Of a stretch of DNA of 64,000 nucleotides, positions 40,089 to 48,874 are shown piece after piece. Below the pieces are notes generated by a model. The model saw only the letters and a list, made by a program, of their open reading frames with translations, was not told the origin of the DNA and did no database searches. Each line of letters opens with the position of its first letter. Within the stretch, counting starts at the first letter, position 1. Origin of the DNA: Flavobacterium sp. Sd200 (GTDB lineage: Bacteria; Bacteroidota; Bacteroidia; Flavobacteriales; Flavobacteriaceae). The DNA is taken from NCBI RefSeq assembly GCF_009826935.1, contig NZ_WUMN01000005.1:62001-126000 (forward strand), in the 5' to 3' direction. The position numbers and the translations under genes are program-made.

Positions 40089-41183
40089 ATGAAAAATACA
40101 GCGCTTACGCACATACATGAAGCACTTGGTGCAAAAATGGTTCCGTTTGCAGGCTATAATATGCCTGTACAGTATGAAGGTGTTAATGCAGAACATGAAA
40201 CCGTGCGCAACGGTGTGGGTGTTTTTGATGTTTCGCACATGGGTGAATTCCTTATAAGCGGACCTAAAGCGCTGGATCTTATACAAAAAGTTACTACTAA
40301 CGATGCTGCTACTCTAACTATAGGCAGGGCACAATACTCATGTTTGCCCAATCTTGACGGAGGTATTGTAGACGACCTTATTGTATATAAAATTAAAGAT
40401 GAAGAGTATTTGCTGGTTGTAAACGCTTCTAATATAGAAAAGGACTGGGCATGGATATCATCTCATAACGATATGGGGGCAACTATGCGCAACCTGAGCG
40501 ATGATTATTCGCTTTTGGCCATACAGGGTCCTATGGCAATGGAAGCTATGCAATCTTTAACAAGTGTAGACCTTGCTGCTATAAAATACTATCACTTTGA
40601 GGTAGCCGATTTTGCAGGTATAGAACATGTAATTATATCAGCAACAGGATATACCGGAAGCGGTGGCTTTGAAATTTATGCAAAGAACAGCGAGATCGAA
40701 CAGATATGGAATAAAGTATTTGAAGCCGGCGCTGCTTATGATATTAAACCAATTGGCCTTGCTGCCCGTGATACACTTCGTTTAGAAATGGGCTTTTGCC
40801 TTTATGGCAACGACATAAACGACAGCACCTCCCCTCTTGAGGCAGGATTAGGATGGATTACCAAATTCAATAAAAATTTTGTAAATTCAGAGTCGCTAAA
40901 ACTACAAAAAGAGACAGGTGTAACGCGTAAGCTTGTAGGTTTTGAACTGACCGAAAGAGGTATTCCGCGTCATGATTATGAAATTACCGATGCACAGGGA
41001 AATGTAATTGGTATTGTAACATCGGGTACTATGGCACCATCTTTAAATAAAGGTATCGGCCTTGGCTATGTTCCTGCCGAGTATGCTGCTCCCGGAAGTG
41101 AGATATTTATTCGCATCCGTAAAAACGATGTTCCTGCAACAGTAGTAAAACTGCCATTTTATAAAAAAGAAGAAACTGCATAA
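40089..41183 (+). CDS. gcvT: Glycine cleavage system aminomethyltransferase (T protein)
   Basis: This 364-residue enzyme releases ammonia from the aminomethyl-lipoyl H protein and passes the one-carbon unit to tetrahydrofolate. Characteristic segments are [31 protein letters not shown], the folate-site [13 protein letters not shown] (catalytic Asp region), [33 protein letters not shown] and GLGWITKF. The C-terminal barrel has [11 protein letters not shown] and [19 protein letters not shown]. The length is typical. The S41 protease gene starts 3 bases after its stop, so the two are probably co-transcribed. The other gcv genes are not in the window. Confidence 0.97.
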   Translation: MKNTALTHIHEALGAKMVPFAGYNMPVQYEGVNAEHETVRNGVGVFDVSHMGEFLISGPKALDLIQKVTTNDAATLTIGRAQYSCLPNLDGGIVDDLIVYKIKDEEYLLVVNASNIEKDWAWISSHNDMGATMRNLSDDYSLLAIQGPMAMEAMQSLTSVDLAAIKYYHFEVADFAGIEHVIISATGYTGSGGFEIYAKNSEIEQIWNKVFEAGAAYDIKPIGLAARDTLRLEMGFCLYGNDINDSTSPLEAGLGWITKFNKNFVNSESLKLQKETGVTRKLVGFELTERGIPRHDYEITDAQGNVIGIVTSGTMAPSLNKGIGLGYVPAEYAAPGSEIFIRIRKNDVPATVVKLPFYKKEETA

Positions 41184-41186
41184 AAT

Positions 41187-43223
41187 ATGAAAAAAATAGC
41201 TGTATTGGCCTTATTATGTTCTCTTAACGCACTGGCACAGGGGCATGATAAGGCATGCAGCGTTTTTAGCAGTATCAACAACATAATGCAAACCAGGCAT
41301 TATAAACCCAAACCTGTAAACGACAGTCTTTCGGGTTATGTTTTTAATACGGTTATGAGCCAACTCGACGATAACCGCATATTGTTTTTGCAAAGTGAAA
41401 GCGAAATACTTGAAACCCACAAGTATAAAATAGACGATTATATTAAAGACAGGAACTGCGCATTTTTTGAAGACTTTATAAGCAACTATAAAAAGGCGTT
41501 GGAGCGCAACAAAAAATTTGTTGAGGAAATAGCTAAAGAGCCACTTACTTACAACACTAAAGACACTATTTATTACAGCAAAAAAACGTTCCCTTTTCAC
41601 TCAGATCCGGAGCGGATCAAGAAATTTTTGCGCAAAAAAATTACGTTTGATATACTCGAAGACATTTCGTTGTTAAGTAAAAATAAAGATTCTCTGCGAG
41701 GTAAGGTCCCAGCGTTGTTTGCAACGTCAAAAGCAAAAGTTATAGATACTTATTTATGCCGTGTAAACAGTTTGCTTACGCCGTCTGAAGGATTTGAAAA
41801 CAGCATGTATAACCGTTTTTATTCGGTTTTCTGCTCTTATTTTGATCCGCATTCTACCTATTTCAATTATAATGAAAAGGCATCGTTTGTTTCTTCCATC
41901 TCAACCGAGAATTATTCGCTTGGCCTTTACGTTAGTCAAAACGAAAAAGAAGAAATAATAGTTGAAGAAGTTGTGCCGGGCGGCCCCGCTTTTGGAACAA
42001 AAAAAGTAGACAAAGGAGACAAAATAATTAAGCTTGCCGCTAATGATACAGAATATACCGTATCGTGTGCATCGATGGAAACTATAAATAACATTGTTTT
42101 TAGCGACAGCTATAAAAATGTGGAGATCACGCTTCGAAAAAAAGACGGTACACTTTATAGTGTAAATCTTAAGAAAGAAATAATGAAAGCTGATGACCAC
42201 AGCGTTTACAGCTTTGTACTGGGAGAAGGCAATAATAAAACAGGCTACATAAAAATACCAAGTTTTTACAGCGCTTTCGATACTGGTGAGCAAAACGGCG
42301 TGGCTGAAGATGTAGCAAAAGAGGTTGAAAAACTTAAAAAAGACGGTATTAAGGGCCTTATAATAGACCTGCAATACAATGGTGGTGGCTCAATGGACGA
42401 AGTTATCCGCATGGCAGGGATGTTTATAAGCTTTGGCCCTATTGCAGTGGTAACGGATAAAAACATGGATTATAATGTAATTCGTGATTATAACCGCGGC
42501 ATGCTATACAGCGGCCCAATGGTAGTTTTGGTTAATGGTTTTACGGCTTCGGCAAGCGAATTTTTTGCGGGCGTAATGCAGGATTATAACCGCGCACTTA
42601 TTGTAGGCACAACAACAGTAGGCAAGGCAACAATGCAAACCATACAACCGCTTGACGATAGAAACCAGACTGATTTTGTTAAGGTTACTATTGATAAATT
42701 TTATAGGGTTAACGGACAAAGCAGCCAATATACAGGTATTGTTCCTGATGTGGAACTGCCTACATTTTTTAACGACATGCTTCCAAGGGAAAGCACAATG
42801 CCTACCGCTATAAAAAACGACAGCATAAACATTACCCTCCGCTACTCTAAAATGCCGGTCAATGCTTTAAAACAAGCTATCGAACTGAGCAGAAAAAGAA
42901 TAAACGAGAACAAAACCCTCACTGATATTAAAGCAGCTAACGTAAAAATTAACAGTATATATAAATCTCAAAAACCACCTTTGCCCGTAACTTTTGAGAA
43001 TGTGTATGATGAAGTACACATAACTGATGCGCTTTGGAAACAAATAACATCGGACATGGAAAAAGAGAACACCATAAACGTTAGCAACACTACTGCCTCT
43101 GTAAAAACAAACGACGATTTTTACAGATCGGTAAATGAATCTAAGATAAAACTGGTAAAAACAGACCCTTATATTTTTGAAGGGATGCAAATACTACAGG
43201 ATATAAACAATTATAAACAATAA
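41187..43223 (+). CDS. S41-family carboxyl-terminal processing protease with PDZ domain
   Basis: This 678-residue exported protease probably processes envelope proteins. The signal peptide is MKKIAVLALLCSLNALAQ. A long helical N-terminal domain (about 20-235) resembles the Prc/Tsp type. A PDZ domain (about 240-320) includes YSLGLYVSQNEKEEIIVEEV and GDKIIKL. The protease fold (about 340-530) has GYIKIPSFYSAF and GLIIDLQYNGGGSMDEVIRM. The catalytic Ser is in NGFTASASEFFAGVM (near 454) and the Lys in GTTTVGKATMQ (near 479), forming the Ser/Lys dyad. The C-terminal 150 residues are charged and helical. It follows gcvT by 3 bases; the pairing has no obvious metabolic reason. Confidence 0.93.
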   Translation: MKKIAVLALLCSLNALAQGHDKACSVFSSINNIMQTRHYKPKPVNDSLSGYVFNTVMSQLDDNRILFLQSESEILETHKYKIDDYIKDRNCAFFEDFISNYKKALERNKKFVEEIAKEPLTYNTKDTIYYSKKTFPFHSDPERIKKFLRKKITFDILEDISLLSKNKDSLRGKVPALFATSKAKVIDTYLCRVNSLLTPSEGFENSMYNRFYSVFCSYFDPHSTYFNYNEKASFVSSISTENYSLGLYVSQNEKEEIIVEEVVPGGPAFGTKKVDKGDKIIKLAANDTEYTVSCASMETINNIVFSDSYKNVEITLRKKDGTLYSVNLKKEIMKADDHSVYSFVLGEGNNKTGYIKIPSFYSAFDTGEQNGVAEDVAKEVEKLKKDGIKGLIIDLQYNGGGSMDEVIRMAGMFISFGPIAVVTDKNMDYNVIRDYNRGMLYSGPMVVLVNGFTASASEFFAGVMQDYNRALIVGTTTVGKATMQTIQPLDDRNQTDFVKVTIDKFYRVNGQSSQYTGIVPDVELPTFFNDMLPRESTMPTAIKNDSINITLRYSKMPVNALKQAIELSRKRINENKTLTDIKAANVKINSIYKSQKPPLPVTFENVYDEVHITDALWKQITSDMEKENTINVSNTTASVKTNDDFYRSVNESKIKLVKTDPYIFEGMQILQDINNYKQ

Positions 43224-43237
43224 CACACTAAATTGTT

Positions 43238-43268
43238 TTTGCAAAAACGGCTAATAATTATAAATTTG
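43238..43268 (+). promoter_or_regulatory. Promoter of yebC
   Basis: TTTG (43238-43241), 19 bases, then TAAATTTG (43261-43268) is a full match to the Bacteroidota consensus, ending 19 bases before the yebC ATG. Confidence 0.7.
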
Positions 43269-43287
43269 TGCCGCTAATTATTTAATT

Positions 43288-44001
43288 ATGGGAAGAGCGT
43301 TTGAATTTAGGAAAGCCAGGAAAATGAAACGTTGGTCGGCAATGGCCAAAACGTTTACAAGGATTGGTAAAGATATAGTAATGGCCGTTAAAGAAGGCGG
43401 ACCAAATGCAGAGACTAACTCAAGGCTAAGGGCTGTTATACAAAATGCCAAGGCAGCCAACATGCCTAAAGACAATGTAGAGCGCGCCATTAAAAAAGCA
43501 TCAGACAAAGATACTGCCAACTTTAAAGAAGTATTGTTTGAGGGTTATGCACCACACGGAATTGCTATACTTATAGAAACTGCTACCGATAATAACAACC
43601 GTACTGTTGCAAACATTCGCAGTTATTTCAATAAATGCAACGGAGCCTTAGGCACTCAGGGATCGGTAGAGTTTATGTTTGATCATACCTGTAATTTCCG
43701 CATACCTGCCGAAGGGCGCGATGTTGAAGAGCTTGAACTTGAAATGATAGACTTTGGTGTAGAGGAGATATTTGCAGATGAGGATGGAGGTATTGTAATG
43801 TATGCTCCTTTTGAAAGCTTTGGCGCTATACAAAAAGAGCTTGAAAGCCGTAGTATTGAGATTCTTTCGTCCGGATTTGAAAGAATACCACAGGTTACTA
43901 AAGAACTTACAGAAGACCAGGTTGCCGACGTAGAGAAACTTCTTGAAAAGATCGAGGAAGATGACGACGTAATGAACGTATATCATACAATGCAGGAATA
44001 G
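43288..44001 (+). CDS. yebC: YebC/PmpR-family DNA-binding regulator (TACO1-like)
   Basis: This 237-residue protein belongs to the YebC family, members of which act as transcription regulators or help translation through difficult sequences. The Bacteroidota form starts GRAFEFRKARKMKRWSAMAK instead of the GHSKW start. It continues with FTRIGKDIVMAVKEGGPNAE, LRAVIQNAKAANMPKDNVER and FEGYAPHGIAILIETATDNN. NRTVANIRSYFNKCNGALGT and a C-terminal acidic domain complete the fold. It has its own promoter and terminator, so it is monocistronic. The exact biological role in this organism cannot be told. Confidence 0.95.
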   Translation: MGRAFEFRKARKMKRWSAMAKTFTRIGKDIVMAVKEGGPNAETNSRLRAVIQNAKAANMPKDNVERAIKKASDKDTANFKEVLFEGYAPHGIAILIETATDNNNRTVANIRSYFNKCNGALGTQGSVEFMFDHTCNFRIPAEGRDVEELELEMIDFGVEEIFADEDGGIVMYAPFESFGAIQKELESRSIEILSSGFERIPQVTKELTEDQVADVEKLLEKIEEDDDVMNVYHTMQE

Positions 44002-44028
44002 TATTGTACTGCATAACACAATATTTAG

Positions 44029-44052
44029 AGGCTGCTTTTGCAGCCTTTTTTT
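44029..44052 (+). terminator. Terminator of yebC
   Basis: AGGCTGC (44029-44035) pairs with GCAGCCT (44040-44046) around a TTTT loop, followed by further T residues to 44052. It begins 27 bases after the stop. Confidence 0.88.
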
Positions 44053-44096
44053 ATAACAGCGTACAAAACACTTTTGCAAACCATTTCTTAACACTA

Positions 44097-44127
44097 TTGC
44101 TACATTAAAGTATTGTAGCTACATTTG
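44097..44127 (+). promoter_or_regulatory. Promoter of smpB
   Basis: TTG (44097-44099), a 20-base gap, then TACATTTG (44120-44127) matches the consensus. The -7 element ends 8 bases before the ATG at 44136, so the transcript is expected to have almost no leader. Confidence 0.65.
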
Positions 44128-44135
44128 CAGTCCTT

Positions 44136-44594
44136 ATGCAAAAAACGGTTAACATATTAAATAAGCGCGCACGGTTTGATTATGAAATAATAGACCGCTA
44201 CACTGCCGGCATTGTACTGGCAGGTTCTGAAATTAAATCCATCAGGTTGGGAAAGGCTTCTATTGCCGAAAGTTTTTGCGAGTTTCAGGAACATGAACTC
44301 TTTGCCATAAATACTAACATAGAAGAATATGCCTTTAGCCGCAGTTTTAGCCATAAGCCCAAAAGCGAACGTAAACTGCTACTGAATAAAAAAGAGCTGA
44401 AAAGCCTCCATAAAAGTGTTCAGAACCAAGGATTAACTATAATACCACTAAGGCTGTTTACCAACGAAAAAGGGTTAGCCAAACTGGAAATAGGTCTTTG
44501 CCGTGGACGTAAAAACTATGACAAACGCGAAAACCTTAAAGAACAGGACACTAAACGCGATATTGCCCGTATTAAAAAAGAATACAGATCATAA
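44136..44594 (+). CDS. smpB: SsrA-binding protein SmpB
   Basis: This 152-residue protein binds tmRNA and delivers it to stalled ribosomes for trans-translation. Signature segments include NKRARFDYEIIDRYTAGIVL, AGSEIKSIRLGKASIAESFC, RKLLLNKKELKSLHKSVQNQ, LTIIPLRLFTNEKGLAKLEI and GLCRGRKNYDKRE. It ends in a basic tail (KRDIARIKKEYRS). Size and order match the family. The tmRNA gene was not found in the window. Confidence 0.98.
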   Translation: MQKTVNILNKRARFDYEIIDRYTAGIVLAGSEIKSIRLGKASIAESFCEFQEHELFAINTNIEEYAFSRSFSHKPKSERKLLLNKKELKSLHKSVQNQGLTIIPLRLFTNEKGLAKLEIGLCRGRKNYDKRENLKEQDTKRDIARIKKEYRS

Positions 44595-44632
44595 CAAAAA
44601 AGAGGTTCAAAATTGAACCTCTTTTTTGTTAT
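44591..44632. terminator. Bidirectional terminator between smpB and pcm
   Basis: Arms 44591-44610 and 44613-44632 are perfect 20-base complements with a 2-base centre. Each strand ends its hairpin in a run of T (CTCTTTTTTGTTAT). It overlaps the smpB stop and lies 12 bases from the pcm stop, serving both convergent genes. Confidence 0.92.
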
Positions 44633-44644
44633 ATTTTGATACTA

Positions 44645-45292
44645 CTAATTTTTATTTTCTAACAAAGGCACAAACCTAAATTCGCCAAACTCGTGCCTCT
44701 CAAACTGGGTTTCGTTTTTACGCACCAGCATGGTCATTATCTGCGGTTCGCCATCGCCACCAACGGGTATAACCAACCTTCCGCCAATTTTTAGCTGCGC
44801 CATTAGCGGCTGGGGTATCATTGGTGCCCCTGCCGTAACAATTATACTGTCAAAAGGCGCATAGTTGGGCAGTCCTTTATAACCATCGCCAAAAGTCAAT
44901 AATTTTGGACGTATGTTTAATTTGGGTAGCAACAGAGAGGTAGATTTAAAAAGTTCATGCTGGCGTTCTATGCTGTACACCTTTGCCCCCATTGCATATA
45001 ATACAGCGGTTTGATAGCCCGACCCGGTACCTATTTCGAGTACCATATCGTCTTTCTTTACTTCAAGCAACTGGCTTTGGAAAGCCACTGTATAGGGTTG
45101 CGAAATGGTTTGTCCGGCGCCAATAGGGAAAGCCTTGTCCTGATAGGCATAATCTTCAAAACTGGAGTTTAAAAATAGGTGTCTTGGCACTTTTTTAATG
45201 GCATCAAGCACATTTTTATCAGTAATACCTTTTTGCTGTAAAACTGAGGCAAGCTGATTTCTAAGTCCTTGATGTTTGGCTGTATCTTTCAA
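44645..45292 (-). CDS. pcm: Protein-L-isoaspartate O-methyltransferase
   Basis: This enzyme methylates abnormal L-isoaspartyl residues with S-adenosylmethionine, beginning their repair. Motifs are the family signature VPRHLFLNSSFEDYAYQDKA, the substrate loop PIGAGQTISQPYTVAFQSQL, the SAM motif LEIGTGSGYQTAVLYAMGAK and FDSIIVTAGAPMIPQPLMAQ. I chose the TTG at 45292, giving 215 residues beginning MKDTAKHQGLRNQL, because this is the family length and upstream residues do not look conserved. A GTG at 45361 would add 23 residues (MCPQTLAFYINCF and on). Neither start is ATG. It is convergent with smpB. Confidence 0.93.
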   Translation of the reverse strand: MKDTAKHQGLRNQLASVLQQKGITDKNVLDAIKKVPRHLFLNSSFEDYAYQDKAFPIGAGQTISQPYTVAFQSQLLEVKKDDMVLEIGTGSGYQTAVLYAMGAKVYSIERQHELFKSTSLLLPKLNIRPKLLTFGDGYKGLPNYAPFDSIIVTAGAPMIPQPLMAQLKIGGRLVIPVGGDGEPQIMTMLVRKNETQFERHEFGEFRFVPLLENKN

Positions 45293-45410
45293 AAGAGGGA
45301 AATTGATTTTTTGTAAATTTAAAAAACAATTTATATAAAAAGCAAGCGTTTGGGGGCACACAATAGTATTAGTAATTGTAAAATATGCCTACTTAATTTG
45401 ATGGCAGAGT

Positions 45411-45443
45411 TTTGCAAAATCAAAGTAAATAATGTTATTTTTG
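45411..45443 (+). promoter_or_regulatory. Promoter of the Gfo/Idh oxidoreductase gene
   Basis: TTTG (45411-45414), 21 bases, then TATTTTTG (45436-45443) matches the consensus and ends 16 bases before the ATG at 45460. Confidence 0.65.
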
Positions 45444-45459
45444 ATAAAAATTAATTATT

Positions 45460-46425
45460 ATGCTAAAAGTTGGCGTTTTAGGCGCAGGTCATTTAGGCAA
45501 AATACACCTGCGTTTGCTCAACCAGTCTCAAAAATATGATCTTGTAGGTTTTTACGATCCTAATAGTGATAATGCAGAAAAAGTTGCTAAAGAATTTGGC
45601 TACCAAAAATTTGATACTATAGCCGATTTAATAGCTGCTGTAGATGTGGTAGACATTGTTACTCCTACCCTTTCGCATTTTGAATGTGCTAAAGAAGCTA
45701 TAAAAGCAGGCAAGCACATATTTATAGAAAAACCCATCGCCAATACTATTGAGGAAGCAGAAGAGATCCTGCAACTTGCCAATCAATACAACGTTAAAGG
45801 TCAGGTTGGACATGTGGAGCGTTTTAATCCGGCCTTTACAGCTACTAAGGCTAAGATAGAAAACCCAATGTTTATAGAAACGCACCGTCTTGCCGAGTTT
45901 AACCCCCGGGGAACAGACGTTCCTGTGGTACTCGACCTGATGATACACGACATTGACGTAATATTGAGTGTGGTAAAAAGCAAAGTGAAAAATATTTACG
46001 CCAGTGGAGTATCTGTAATTAGTGATACCCCTGATATTGCCAATGCCCGTATCGAATTTGAGAACGGCTGTGTAGCCAATCTTACTTCAAGTCGCATTTC
46101 GATGAAAAACATGCGTAAGTCGCGATTTTTTCAAAAAGATGCATACATCTCAGTCGACTTTTTAGACAAGGTATGTGAAGTGGTGAAAATGAAAGATGCA
46201 CCCGAAATTCCGGGCGATTTTGACATGATACTCCAAAATGCCGAGGGGATCAAAAAGCAGATCTATTTTGATAATCCCGATGTGGCTGCAAACAATGCCA
46301 TACTTGATGAATTGGAAACTTTTGCCGAAGCCATAAACAACAATACAACACCAGTTGTAACTCTTGAAGATGGTACCGAAGCGCTTAGAGTAGCATACAA
46401 AATTATTGAGTGTTTTAAAAAGTAA
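45460..46425 (+). CDS. Gfo/Idh/MocA-family NAD(P)-dependent oxidoreductase
   Basis: This 321-residue soluble enzyme has an N-terminal Rossmann domain with VGVLGAGHLGKIHLRLLNQS, and the EKP motif FIEKPIANT characteristic of the family near residue 91. The C-terminal alpha/beta domain contains GHVERFNPAFTATKA, DLMIHDIDVILSVV (catalytic Asp/His region) and FENGCVANLTSSRISM. Family members oxidise or reduce sugars, inositols or biliverdin-like substrates; the substrate here cannot be assigned. It starts 46 bases upstream of a 3-hydroxyacyl-CoA dehydrogenase on the same strand, so the two may share a transcript, but a common pathway is not evident. Confidence 0.9.
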   Translation: MLKVGVLGAGHLGKIHLRLLNQSQKYDLVGFYDPNSDNAEKVAKEFGYQKFDTIADLIAAVDVVDIVTPTLSHFECAKEAIKAGKHIFIEKPIANTIEEAEEILQLANQYNVKGQVGHVERFNPAFTATKAKIENPMFIETHRLAEFNPRGTDVPVVLDLMIHDIDVILSVVKSKVKNIYASGVSVISDTPDIANARIEFENGCVANLTSSRISMKNMRKSRFFQKDAYISVDFLDKVCEVVKMKDAPEIPGDFDMILQNAEGIKKQIYFDNPDVAANNAILDELETFAEAINNNTTPVVTLEDGTEALRVAYKIIECFKK

Positions 46426-46470
46426 ACTAAAAACACTCTGCAACAACTCAAACAAACAACTTACTACATA

Positions 46471-47355
46471 ATGAAAAATATAGCAGTAATAGGTGCAGGC
46501 ACCATGGGCAATGGCATTGCGCACGTTTTTGCCCAAAATGGTTTTAGTGTTAAGCTTATCGATGTTTCTGAAAAATCGTTAGATAAGGGAATGAATACAA
46601 TTGCTTCCAACTTAGACCGAATGGTAGCGAAAGGCACTATTACCCCTGAAGATAAAGCAAAAACCATAACCAACATTATTACCTATACCGATATTGAAGA
46701 TGGCGTAGTTAATACTGACCTTGTTATTGAAGCTGCAACAGAGAATGTAGACCTTAAGCTTAAAATTTTTAAGGATCTCGACAAATATTGTGGCGAGCAT
46801 ACAATACTTGCTACTAATACATCATCTATATCCATTACGCAGATAGCGGCAGTGACCAACAGACCGGATAAGGTTATAGGCATGCACTTTATGAACCCTG
46901 TGCCTATTATGAAACTGGTAGAGGTAATCAGGGGGTACAGCACAACAGATGAAGTTACAAAAGCCATTATGGATCTTTCTGAAAAACTGGATAAAGTACC
47001 TGTGGAGGTAAATGACTATCCTGGTTTTGTAGCTAACCGTATTTTGATGCCTATGATTAATGAAGCTATTGAGACTCTTTATAATGGCGTAGCAGGTGTT
47101 TATGAAATAGATACTGTAATGAAACTGGGTATGGCGCACCCAATGGGACCATTGCAGTTGGCCGATTTTATTGGTCTTGATGTTTGCCTTTCGATACTGA
47201 ATGTAATGTATGATGGATTTAAAAATCCAAAGTATGCCCCTTGCCCCTTATTAGTAAACATGGTTCGTGCAGGCAAGCTTGGCGTTAAATCAGGTGAAGG
47301 TTTTTATGATTACAGTGAAAGTAAAAAAGCAGATAAAGTGGCGTATAAGAAATAA
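46471..47355 (+). CDS. 3-hydroxybutyryl-CoA (3-hydroxyacyl-CoA) dehydrogenase
   Basis: This 294-residue enzyme interconverts 3-hydroxyacyl-CoA and 3-ketoacyl-CoA with NAD(P). The Rossmann fold has VIGAGTMGNGIAHVFAQNGF. LATNTSSISITQIAA contains a catalytic Ser. The catalytic His is in GMHFMNPVPIMKLVEVI, and the dimerisation domain has NDYPGFVANRILMPMINEA and GMAHPMGPLQLADFIGLDV. Length and motifs match the Hbd/PaaH type, not the multidomain FadB. It may serve butyrate-level fatty acid, phenylacetate or amino-acid breakdown. Neighbours do not narrow this. Confidence 0.94.
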   Translation: MKNIAVIGAGTMGNGIAHVFAQNGFSVKLIDVSEKSLDKGMNTIASNLDRMVAKGTITPEDKAKTITNIITYTDIEDGVVNTDLVIEAATENVDLKLKIFKDLDKYCGEHTILATNTSSISITQIAAVTNRPDKVIGMHFMNPVPIMKLVEVIRGYSTTDEVTKAIMDLSEKLDKVPVEVNDYPGFVANRILMPMINEAIETLYNGVAGVYEIDTVMKLGMAHPMGPLQLADFIGLDVCLSILNVMYDGFKNPKYAPCPLLVNMVRAGKLGVKSGEGFYDYSESKKADKVAYKK

Positions 47356-47424
47356 TCAAAGTATTGTATGCTCATAGCATTCTATATTTCATGAAATTTT
47401 TAAAAGAAACCCAAAACAAAATCT

Positions 47425-48639
47425 TTGGCAACAATAGTCCCTTTTAAAGCAGTAAGGCCAACACGCGATAAAGTGAGTTTGGTAACTTCGCGCTCTTATG
47501 ATGAATACAGTCCAGCCGAACTGGCATCGCAACTGGATTATAATCCTTTCTCATTTTTGCATGTGCTCAACCCCGCCTATATTAATCAGCAAAAAGCGTC
47601 GGCAACAACACGCTTTAAGCAGGTTCATACTAAGTATGAAGAGTTTAAATCCGAAGAAGTATTAAAACAGGAAGATAAACCGGTTTTCTTTTTATACGAA
47701 ATTCAAAGTAAAAATCAGATCTTTACAGGTATAATTGCCGGGACGTCTATAGAAGATTATAAAAACAACGTTATTAAAAAACACGAAGATACGCTTGAGT
47801 ATCGTGTGGAGTATTTTAAAGATTATCTTCATTTAACAGGCTTTAATACAGAACCCGTACTTATTACTTATCCTGAAAATACTGAATTACAGGAGTGGAT
47901 AGCACAGCGTAAACAAAGGCGCCCTTTATATCTATTTTCTTCGCTTAATCGGGACAAGCATACGCTTTGGCGTATTAAAGACGCCAATGAAATACTTTGG
48001 CTGCAACAGCAATTTAAAAATATTAAAAGCCTGTATATCGCTGATGGGCATCATCGTTCGGCATCGGCCGAAATGCTTTATGACCAGGATAAAGCGGCGG
48101 GCAATATTAATCTTGACTATTTTATGAGTTTCCTTATTTGCGAAACCAACCTTAAAATATACGAGTATAACCGCATTATTCGAGACCTCAACGGTTTAAC
48201 CAAAAAACAGTTACTTACTGCACTATCTGCTGATTTTACAGTTGAGAACAAACATTTGGAGTTATGGAAACCTGAACAAAAATTTAGTTTCGGGATGTAT
48301 TTGGATGGAGAATTTTATGCACTTGCTTTAAAAGATGCTGAATTTAACTCAATCAGCGATTCGCTGGATGCACAAATACTATATGATAAAGTGCTCAAAC
48401 CGCTGCTTGGAATAGATGATTTACGTAATGACGAACGTATAGATTATATTCCCGGAAGCAAATCTATTACTGCTATTAAAGAGACAGTGGATAGTGGTGA
48501 ATATGAAATTGGTTTTATGCTCTATCCTGCCAGTATAAACGAAATAAAACAACTTGCTGACAATAGTCTTATAATGCCACCAAAAAGCACTTATATAGAA
48601 CCAAAATTCAGGAGTGGCTTAGTTATTTATGAACTGTAA
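47425..48639 (+). CDS. DUF1015-family protein
   Basis: This 404-residue protein of unknown function begins ATIVPFKAVRPTRDKVSLVT, which matches the usual start of DUF1015 proteins. The family's conserved parts are seen: YSPAELASQLDYNPFSFLHV, QDKPVFFLYE-like EDKPVFFLYEIQ, the IADGHHRSASAEML motif (putative active site) and FMSFLICETNLKIYEYNR. The start codon is TTG at 47425; the ATG at 47391 is out of frame. The His-His motif suggests hydrolase or nucleotide-related chemistry, but no reaction is established. It follows the dehydrogenase by 69 bases. Confidence 0.85.
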   Translation: MATIVPFKAVRPTRDKVSLVTSRSYDEYSPAELASQLDYNPFSFLHVLNPAYINQQKASATTRFKQVHTKYEEFKSEEVLKQEDKPVFFLYEIQSKNQIFTGIIAGTSIEDYKNNVIKKHEDTLEYRVEYFKDYLHLTGFNTEPVLITYPENTELQEWIAQRKQRRPLYLFSSLNRDKHTLWRIKDANEILWLQQQFKNIKSLYIADGHHRSASAEMLYDQDKAAGNINLDYFMSFLICETNLKIYEYNRIIRDLNGLTKKQLLTALSADFTVENKHLELWKPEQKFSFGMYLDGEFYALALKDAEFNSISDSLDAQILYDKVLKPLLGIDDLRNDERIDYIPGSKSITAIKETVDSGEYEIGFMLYPASINEIKQLADNSLIMPPKSTYIEPKFRSGLVIYEL

Positions 48640-48874
48640 GTATTTGGATTTTTGACACTATTATAGATGTAAAACTATCATAAAAATTACTGTAGCAGCT
48701 ATTACACATTGATTATTTGTTACCAAATTTTAAAACATACTGAGTATTCTATTCACTTTTACTTTAATAGTTAAAAAATTACAAATAAACATAATATTTT
48801 GGTAACTTGCGTGTTTATAAATTGCTAAAAAAGATTGCGTTATCAAAAATAATTTTACCATCGGCTATATCGTT

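Noticed and set aside
43204..45459. tRNA or tmRNA genes in the gaps around yebC and smpB
   Set aside because: Gaps are filled by promoters and terminators and show no cloverleaf or CCA end.
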